Source of the DNA: Candidatus Paceibacter sp.
GTDB lineage: Bacteria; Patescibacteriota; Patescibacteriia; SG8-24; DYFX01
NCBI GenBank assembly: GCA_020724945.1
Contig: DYFX01000018.1
Span: 1 to 17,670, forward strand
Direction: 5' to 3'
DNA: 17,670 nt
The notes beneath the pieces were generated by a model that was not told the DNA's origin, did no database searches, and was given only the letters and a program-made list of their open reading frames with translations. Below, in pieces: positions 11,855 through 17,670 of the stretch; position 1 is the stretch's first letter; every line of letters starts with the position of its first letter. The position numbers were made by a program, and so were the translations under genes.

Positions 11855-14056
11855 ATGAGAATGCCCTTTTCGCTGCTGTCGACCCTGGCGCTCGCCCTTG
11901 CCGCCTGCGGTTCGGGCGAGCCGTCGGCCGCCGTTCCGGAGACGGAACCGGCCGCCGAAACGCCCGCTCCGCCCCCGCGGACCGTCCGCGTGCTGGTGGC
12001 GCCGTTCCAGGACCGCAACGCCCACGCCGAGACGGAGTATGTCTCGCTGGGACTCGCGGTCTTCGCCACGGCGCGCTTCGAGGAGCTCTCGCGTTCGCTC
12101 GACCCCGCCCTCGGCCTCAAGATCGAGGCGGTCGTCGGCCCGCATACCTATCCGGCCGAGACCGCGAGGCTCCGTCCGGACCGCCGGGCTCCCATCGACG
12201 CGGCGGCCGCCTTCGCGGAAGCCAAGCGCACGGGCGCGACGCATCTCCTGACCGGCAGCTACGGCGGCCGCGTCGAGAAGTGGTCGCTGGCCGTCGAGCT
12301 CTACGCGGTAGGGCCCGACGAGCTGGTGAGCGTCGGCGCATCCGAGGAGACGCGGAAGATCTTCGCGTGGTCCAAGGATACGCCGAAGCCCGAACGGCCC
12401 GGCGTCCAGTCGGGAGCCATCCACGGGATGTTCGGCTCCCAGGTCACGGCCCTCCTCGCCAAGGACGGCATCGTCCTTCCGCCGGAGGCCGTCGTCGCCT
12501 TGACGGCGCCGCAGTCGCCCGACATCGTCGCCTTCATCCGCCTGTCGGAAGCGTATCGCGCGCTCCTGCTCGGCGAGGGCGAAGCGGCGATGAAGACGGC
12601 GCTCGACAAGGCGGAATCCGCCGTGCGCATCTGGCCCGACTACCAGCTCGGCCTCCGGCTCTACGCCTGGCTGCTCTGGCAGCGCGGCAAGACCGTGGCG
12701 GCGCGCAAGCAGTTCGCCGAAGCGCTCGCCCGCGATCCCGCCGATGTCCGCGCGCTCGTCGCGCTCGGCCGCGTCGAGATCGCCGAAGGGCAGTACGACG
12801 CCGCGCGCGCGGCCCTCCGCGCCGCGGTGAAGCTGCGCCCCGATGACGCGGTCATCCACTTCTGGCTCGGCGAAGCGCACGCGCGTCTCGGCGACACCGC
12901 CGAAGCGATCGCGCGCTACGAACGCAGCCGCGAGCTGGACCCTGCCAACCTCGACACGCGCCGCGCGCTTTCCGGACTGTATGCCGGGGAGCGCCGGTAC
13001 GCCGACGCCGCCCGCGAGCTCTCCGTCGTCGTCGACGGCGAGCCCGAGAACCTCGACGCCGTCTTCCTGCTCGCCGCCTGCCTCCGGGCCGCCGGGGACA
13101 TCGACGCCGCCGTCGAGGCGTACGCGAAGGCGTCGGAACGCTTCCCGACGGTGCCGCGCCTGCACAAGTTCCGCGGCGACCTGCTCGCCGGCAAAGGACT
13201 GGCGGACGAGGCCGCCGGAGCGTACGAACAGGCGCGGGCGCTCGCGCCGAAGGACGCGCGCTGGCGCGATCCGGAGATCCTCTTCGGTTCCGCGCTGGTC
13301 GCGAGGATCCGCGATGTCGAAGTCGCCCGCGTCGAGATGGAACGCCTCCGTTCGGACCTCCAGTCGGCCGTCAGCGACGGCGTCTGGGACCTCGCCTGGT
13401 ACGGCAAGGACGCATGCGCGCCCGGTCGAGCCGGATCGTCCTTTCTCCTGGCCCGCGTCACCGGCGCGACCTATGACGCGCGCGGCGCCGAGATGCGTAC
13501 GGGCGCCGCCGCCTTGCACGCCTCGCTCAAGAACGGCGAAGGCGCCGCGCTGACGCCGGACGAGCTTTCCCTAGCGGAAGACCTCCTCCGGTACGAGACC
13601 ATCGCCCTGCGGGACCTGCGCGAGCTGCGCACGGGCTACGCCGGGCTGAAGTCCTCGCTCGCCCGTTATGGCTGCAGCCTCGATCCTTCGACGACGCCGG
13701 TCGCGACCGCAGATGCCGTCCGGCGACGGAACGCGCAGCGGATCGTGACGATGCCGGAACCTCGGCATCGCGACATGTCCGTCATCTCGCCCGTGGTGCC
13801 GACCGACGCCCGCCGCGTCGTGAAGTTCTCGGTCGAGAACAAGGGCGTCCGCGACTATGCGCTCGTCCTCGACGGCAAGGCGCTCGAGCCCGCCATCGAG
13901 CCCGGCAAGCGGCAGACCTACGCGACGACGCTCGGCGAACACGCCTTCTGCCTGCTCCCGAAGGGGCGCGAAGACGATTGCGGGAAGCCGGGCGCGCCTC
14001 GCCGCAGCTCCGACTTCCACGAAGGCTGGAACGCCGTCATCCAGCACGAGCCCTGA
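11855..14056 (+). CDS. TPR lipoprotein with CsgG/FlgO-like N-terminal domain
   Basis: A 733-residue secreted lipoprotein. The signal sequence MRMPFSLLSTLALALAAC ends in the lipobox LAAC, with the acylated Cys18. After a Pro/Glu/Ala-rich tether (19-45), residues 46-170 look like a CsgG/FlgO-type alpha/beta domain (VRVLVAPFQDRN, YVSLGLAVFATARFEELS, GATHLLTGSYGG). Five to six TPR units follow at about 280-480, for example ALGRVEIAEGQYDAARAALR. The C-terminal 250 residues are of unknown fold and contain several Cys (CAPG, YGCS, FCLL, DDCG) that could form disulfides outside the cell. The start is supported by GGAGGA 6 bases upstream and by the signal peptide. An in-frame ATG at 11786 lies upstream of the promoter. 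Function is unknown; a scaffold at the cell surface is my inference. Confidence 0.82.
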   Translation: MRMPFSLLSTLALALAACGSGEPSAAVPETEPAAETPAPPPRTVRVLVAPFQDRNAHAETEYVSLGLAVFATARFEELSRSLDPALGLKIEAVVGPHTYPAETARLRPDRRAPIDAAAAFAEAKRTGATHLLTGSYGGRVEKWSLAVELYAVGPDELVSVGASEETRKIFAWSKDTPKPERPGVQSGAIHGMFGSQVTALLAKDGIVLPPEAVVALTAPQSPDIVAFIRLSEAYRALLLGEGEAAMKTALDKAESAVRIWPDYQLGLRLYAWLLWQRGKTVAARKQFAEALARDPADVRALVALGRVEIAEGQYDAARAALRAAVKLRPDDAVIHFWLGEAHARLGDTAEAIARYERSRELDPANLDTRRALSGLYAGERRYADAARELSVVVDGEPENLDAVFLLAACLRAAGDIDAAVEAYAKASERFPTVPRLHKFRGDLLAGKGLADEAAGAYEQARALAPKDARWRDPEILFGSALVARIRDVEVARVEMERLRSDLQSAVSDGVWDLAWYGKDACAPGRAGSSFLLARVTGATYDARGAEMRTGAAALHASLKNGEGAALTPDELSLAEDLLRYETIALRDLRELRTGYAGLKSSLARYGCSLDPSTTPVATADAVRRRNAQRIVTMPEPRHRDMSVISPVVPTDARRVVKFSVENKGVRDYALVLDGKALEPAIEPGKRQTYATTLGEHAFCLLPKGREDDCGKPGAPRRSSDFHEGWNAVIQHEP

Positions 14057-14092
14057 CCCCGCGAAGCTCCAAGGAGCGAGGCGGGGTCTTTT
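14055..14092 (+). terminator. Rho-independent terminator after the lipoprotein gene
   Basis: GACCCCGC (14055-14062) pairs with GCGGGGTC (14081-14088), with an inner GCTCC/GGAGC stem, then TTTTC. It overlaps the stop codon and ends 3 bases before the next TTGACA. Confidence 0.88.
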
Positions 14093-14094
14093 CA

Positions 14095-14123
14095 TTGACA
14101 AAAAGCGCGTTTCGGCGTATACC
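14095..14123 (+). promoter_or_regulatory. Strong predicted promoter of the PBP gene
   Basis: TTGACA (14095-14100), 17-base spacer beginning AAAAGCGCG with a central TTTCGG, and TATACC (14118-14123). It gives a leader of about 65 bases that can fold in two exclusive ways (14131-14162). Confidence 0.65.
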
Positions 14124-14130
14124 GATGATG

Positions 14131-14162
14131 TTTCAAGGGCGAAAAAACCTTGAAAAACAAGG
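14131..14162 (+). promoter_or_regulatory. Alternative hairpins at the start of the PBP leader
   Basis: TTTCAAGG (14131-14138) can pair with CCTTGAAA (14148-14155). Alternatively CCTTG (14148-14152) can pair with CAAGG (14158-14162). The middle strand is shared, so the two folds exclude each other. No T-tract follows either, so it is not a simple attenuator. It may protect the mRNA 5' end or respond to a factor. Confidence 0.3.
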
Positions 14163-14195
14163 TCTTTCGACAACCATTTCGGGGGCAAAGCACAC

Positions 14196-17100
14196 ATGAA
14201 GAAGCTCAAGCGTTTCGGCGAGGAGGCCGTTCTCCTGCTGCGCGTCCTCATCCTGTGGATCGCGGTCGCCGTCCTGCCGACCCTCGTCGGCGCTTTCGCC
14301 CATCAATTGGGCGCGAGCGTCCTCGTCTCCGTCGGTCTGGCGTTCGCTTCGATTCCGGGCGCCCTCATCCTGTGGGCCTCGTACAGGCTCTCGGCCTGGC
14401 TGCTCGGCAAGGCCTGGCGTTTCCTGTGGAAGCGCCGGATCTTCCGCATCATGACATGGTGCGCCTTCGTCGCCGCCGCCGCGCTGCTCGCGCGCTGGAA
14501 CATCCTGGCGTCGGGCGACCTCGTCTGGATCGGGCTCCTGTCCGAAGCGATCGGCGTCGCGGCGTTTCTCGCCGCGGCCGCCCTCGCCGGACATCCGTCC
14601 CGCTTCGAAGACGCCCTGGTGCGCCTGCGCCTGCGCCTCGTGCCCGCCAAGTTCAATCGGTTCGTCCGTCTCGGGCGCGCCGCGTGCTGGGCCATCGCCG
14701 CCGCGCTCATCGCCCTCTGGCTCCACGCCGAGGTCGAAGCGTGGCTCGGCGGCAACTGGATCTCGATCCCGTTCGCGGTCGTCGAAGGCCTGCGCATCCC
14801 GCTCGCCTGGATCCCGTCCGCCGTCTTCCTGACGGCGGCGCTCCTCGCCGGGACGCCCTATCTGCGGCGCGCGCCGCCGCGCAGGGTCTTCCGCATCTCG
14901 CGGCCGACGATCGAACGCCAGGAGCAGAGCCAGAGGATCTTCGGCCGCACGCCGTTCTATTTCCTCGAACGCGTCCGCAAGACCGTCCCGGTCAGGCTGT
15001 CGGACGGCCGCGCGGGAGAGGCGGGGGTTTCGTCACCGTGGCGTCCGTCGTCGCGCTCTCGGGCCTGGCGTCGGACTTCATCGCCGACAAGCCGCAGGAT
15101 CTCTCGGCCGTGGCCGTGTACCAGCCGGTCGTCTCGACGGTCGCCTATGACCGCCACGGACGCCGCATGTGCACCTTCACGCTCGAGAACCGCATCTACG
15201 CGCCGCTTCAGGACATCCCGAAGCATGTGCAGGACGCCTTCATCGCGGCCGAGGACCAGCGGTTCTGGGAGCATGACGGCGTCGATCCCATCGGTATCAT
15301 CCGCGCGGCGAAGTCGAACTTCTCCGACGGCACGAGCCAGGGCGCTTCGACGCTCGACCAGCAGGTGATCAAGCAGATCGTCCTGAAGGATTCGAGCAAG
15401 AGCTACGAGCGCAAGATCTCCGAGATCCTGCTGGCCGTGCGGCTCGAGAAGCAGATGGCCGCCAAGCATGGGGAGCGCGCGGCGAAGGAACGGATCCTCG
15501 AGGTCTACCTGAACCATGTGTACCTGGGCAAAGGCCTTTACGGCGTCGAGGCGGCCTCGCAAGGCTACTTCGGCAAGTCCGTGAGGGACCTGTCGCTGGC
15601 GGAAGCCGCCATCCTGGCGGGCCTTCCCAAGGCGCCCGCGCGGGATTCGCCCGACGGGCACTTCGATCGCGCCAAGGCGCGCCAGCGCTATGTGCTCGGC
15701 CGCATGGTCGAGCTGCGCTACGCATCGCGCGAAGAACGCGACGCCGCGCTCGCAGAGGAGATCGTCAACATCCGCCGTTCGCATCAGCTGAACGCGACGG
15801 CCGCGCCGTACGCCTGCGAGGAAGTCCGGCGCTTCGCCGAGAGGACCTACGGCTACGACGCGGTCTACAAGCGCGGCCTGTCGATCCGCACGACCTTCGA
15901 CCTGGAGCTCCAGGAGAAGGCGCAGGCGGCCGTCCGCTACGGCCTGCTCGATCTCGAGCGCCGTCTCGGATTCGCCGGACCGGAAGGGCATGACGACGAC
16001 GCGGGCGATCGCTGCGATCCGCCGGCCGAATGGGTGGCGGATAACGCCATCGAACCCAACGCGCGCGTCATCGGGCGCGACGCGTCCTCGCTGGCGCTCT
16101 GCGTCCGCGGCAACCGCTTCGCCCTCGACCCCGACGATGTCAAACGCGTCGTCGCTTGGGAACGGCGTCAGGCCGGACGCGCGCTGCGCGTCGGCGACCT
16201 CATGACCGTGCGCGTCGAGACCCGCAGGGACGCCAAGGGACAGCCCGTGCGCTACGCGCTCACCGCGCGCCGCACCGGCGGCATCGGGCCGGACGGCAAG
16301 CCTCGCTACGAGGCCTTGCAGGCCGCGCTCGTCGCCATGGAACCCTCGACCGGGGAGATCCGCGCCATCGTGGGCGGATACGACTGGAGCGAGATCCAGT
16401 TCGATATCGCGACGCAGTCGCGCCGGCAGACGGGATCGTCGATCAAGCCGTATGTCTACCTGACCGCCCTGATGAAGGGCGAGACGGCGGTCTCGCGCGT
16501 GCTTGACGCCCCCATCTGCCTCTCGACCGCCTCCGGAAGCTGGTGTCCGACGAACTACGACAACGGCCGTCCGGGATTCCGTGCCTATCACGGCGAGGTG
16601 GATCTCGTGACGGCGCTGGCGAAGTCGCTGAACTCCGTTTCCGTCCGGCTGCTCGTCGAGGTCGGCCTCGATCAGGCGCTCGCCACGATCCGCGCGCTCG
16701 GCATCGTCTCGAAGATCGAGCGCGTCTTCCCGATCGCGGTCGGCTCGCCGGAGCTCACGCTCCTCGAGCATACCGCCGGGTACGCCTCCATCCTCGCGAA
16801 CGGCCGGGTCCTGCCCGTCCAGCACGCGAGCGGCGCTCCCGGACGCTTCGTCACGCGCGTGAGCGAGCGGCGGGGCGGCATCGGCGGCTTCACGGAGGAA
16901 CACGTCCTCTACGAGGCCGAGGCGATCGCGCCGCGGCAGGCCGTCCCCTCGGGCGACGCCTATGTGATGACGCACCTGCTGAAGGGCGTCGTGGAGTTCG
17001 GCACCGGCGCGCGCGCCAAGCGCCTGCGCCGTCCCGTCGCCGGCAAGACCGGCACGACCAACGACTTCCGCGATGTCTGGTTCATGGGCGGCACCGCCGA

Positions 17101-17389
17101 CCTGGCCGTCGGCGTGTGGGTCGGGCGTCTCACGCCGGATCCCATCGCCAAGGAAGCCACGGGCGGTTCCGTCGCCTTGCCCATCTGGGAAGGCTTCATG
17201 GAGGCGGCGCATCCGGTCACGGACGCCGCGCCCGCGCGGGACTTCCCGATCCCGGATGATGTCACGCTCGTCGACGGAGGCGCGCGTCGCGACGGCGTCC
17301 CGACCCTCGTCCCGTTCCAGCGCGGGAAGATGCCGCAACGGCACCTTTCCGCCCCCGTCGCCGACTTCGGCAAGGGAGCCTTCGACTGA
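14196..17389 (+). pseudogene. Class A PBP (GT51 + transpeptidase) with polytopic N-terminus, split by a frameshift near 15023-15027
   Basis: From ATG 14196 the protein reads about 277 residues with some six hydrophobic segments (about 11-32, 42-70, 87-100, 108-132, 163-178 and 200-219) and a basic loop. At five G's (15023-15027) coding continues one base back, with hydrophobic segment FVTVASVVALSGLASDF. A complete class A PBP follows. The GT51 motifs are AAEDQRFWEHDGVD (catalytic Glu codon 15251), GASTLDQQ, and the EVYLNHVYLGKGLYGVEAAS block. The transpeptidase motifs are SSIK (Ser codon 16436), SLN (16625) and KTGTT (Lys codon 17045). It builds and cross-links peptidoglycan outside the membrane. 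The joined protein would be about 1064 residues. One missing G explains the break. A real -1 frameshift, or a separate gene from GTG 15038, are alternatives. Confidence 0.78.
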
Positions 17390-17416
17390 CCTTCGGACCT
17401 CGTCCGGAGGTCTTTT
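17388..17416 (+). terminator. Rho-independent terminator after the PBP gene
   Basis: An 11-bp stem GACCTTCGGAC (17388-17398) / GTCCGGAGGTC (17402-17412) with one G-T pair and loop CTC, followed by TTTTCTTTTT. It starts within the stop codon. Confidence 0.9.
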
Positions 17417-17440
17417 CTTTTTCCGCGCCGGGCTCGGGGA

Positions 17441-17469
17441 TTGACGAAACGGCTTTTACCGTGTATCCT
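17441..17469 (+). promoter_or_regulatory. Predicted promoter of the last lipoprotein gene
   Basis: TTGACG (17441-17446), 17-base spacer AAACGGCTTTTACCGTG, TATCCT (17464-17469). The leader of about 40 bases carries AAGGAG (17505-17510), 5 bases before GTG 17516. Confidence 0.6.
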
Positions 17470-17515
17470 GCAGCGTCGTCCTTTCGAACCTCGAACCCCC
17501 GACCAAGGAGCCTTC

Positions 17516-17670
17516 GTGCAGGAAGATCGCACCAACTACGCCCCGTATCTCCTGGCTGTCCTCGGCCTCGCGGCTTGCCTCACGATGGGCAAGTCGGACG
17601 CTCCCGAAAAGGAGCCGGCGCCCGCTCGGACGCCTGCCGTGAAGAACGGCATGGTCCCGCCCGCGCCGCC
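17516..17670 (+). CDS. Lipoprotein, N-terminal part (runs off the window)
   Basis: Only 51 codons are present. The GTG start at 17516 has AAGGAG 5 bases upstream. The peptide begins with a short polar stretch (MQEDRTNYAP). A hydrophobic core YLLAVLGLAAC follows, with lipobox LAAC and Cys at residue 21, then a Lys/Glu/Pro/Ala-rich tether. This resembles the tether of the 733-residue lipoprotein. The polar N-terminus lacks the usual early Lys/Arg run and has only one Arg, so export is likely but not certain. The mature domain is outside the window, so no function can be given. Confidence 0.65.
   Translation, partial: MQEDRTNYAPYLLAVLGLAACLTMGKSDAPEKEPAPARTPAVKNGMVPPAP

Noticed and set aside
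15021..15031. Classical X-XXY-YYZ slippery heptamer for programmed -1 frameshifting
   Set aside because: In the incoming frame the codons are GCG-GGG-GTT, which does not allow re-pairing in the A site. A missing G is simpler.
15038..17389. Separate PBP gene starting at GTG 15038
   Set aside because: It would begin inside the hydrophobic segment with no basic residues before it, and no well-spaced ribosome site is present. Kept as an alternative only.
1..17670. TGA recoded as a sense codon, as in some Patescibacteria lineages
   Set aside because: TGA ends most genes here at the expected length (tpiA, M16, SanA-like, PBP), often one base before the next start.
1..17670. TAG fully recoded as a sense codon
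   Set aside because: TAG ends glyS at the normal family length with the next start one base later, and ends the 9741 gene 4 bases before the kinase. At most it is partial read-through.
1..17670. CRISPR array, insertion sequence or replication origin
   Set aside because: No regularly spaced repeats, transposase, terminal inverted repeats with target duplication, or DnaA-box cluster seen.

Overview
The window is a dense, G+C-rich bacterial chromosome segment (about two-thirds G+C by eye). It has short intergenic gaps, many small genes and standard TGA/TAA stops. The gene set is a single-chain glycyl-tRNA synthetase, an M16 peptidase, TIM, TPR proteins, a YecM-like protein, a SanA/YdcF-like protein, a UPF0213 GIY-YIG protein, a deoxyribosyltransferase-like/Nudix fusion and one long class A PBP. 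With the tight packing and the many apparently leaderless genes, this resembles a G+C-rich Patescibacteria (CPR) genome. That placement is inference, and no phylogenetic marker here settles it.

Layout. (1) 1-3261: a tightly coupled operon of glyS (3' end), an M16 zinc peptidase, tpiA and a membrane-anchored TPR protein. (2) 3270-4242: tRNA-Thr(GGU) and tRNA-Tyr(GUA) fused head to tail, then tRNA-Thr(UGU), an A+T-richer PD-(D/E)XK homing-endonuclease-like gene, rpmG (51 codons) and a terminator. (3) 4268-6472: three single genes: YecM-like, a four-helix membrane protein and an M23 peptidase. (4) 6533-7186: tRNA-Trp on the minus strand, divergent from an ASCH-like gene. (5) 7203-10886: two short operons for nucleotide and DNA maintenance. 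The first is SanA-like, GIY-YIG and ung. The second is the deoxyribosyltransferase-like/Nudix fusion, an unknown gene and a P-loop nucleotide kinase. (6) 10892-11686: a minus-strand SAM methyltransferase. (7) 11705-17670: envelope genes: a 733-residue CsgG-like/TPR lipoprotein, a polytopic class A PBP split by a frameshift, and the start of another lipoprotein.

What stands out. The tetranucleotide ACGT is almost absent (two copies by my reading, against roughly fifty expected), and synonymous codons are chosen to avoid it. Two genes in region 5 are each interrupted by one in-frame TAG while homology continues on both sides. The PBP changes frame at a run of five G. Seven genes have a -10-like box 6-9 bases before the ATG, which predicts leaderless mRNAs. 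The envelope genes instead use TTGACA-type promoters with a 17-base A-tract/T-tract spacer. The endonuclease promoter appears to lie inside the 3' half of tRNA-Thr(UGU). A structured stretch ending in a terminator at 11711-11803 could be a small RNA. All counts and folds were made by eye.
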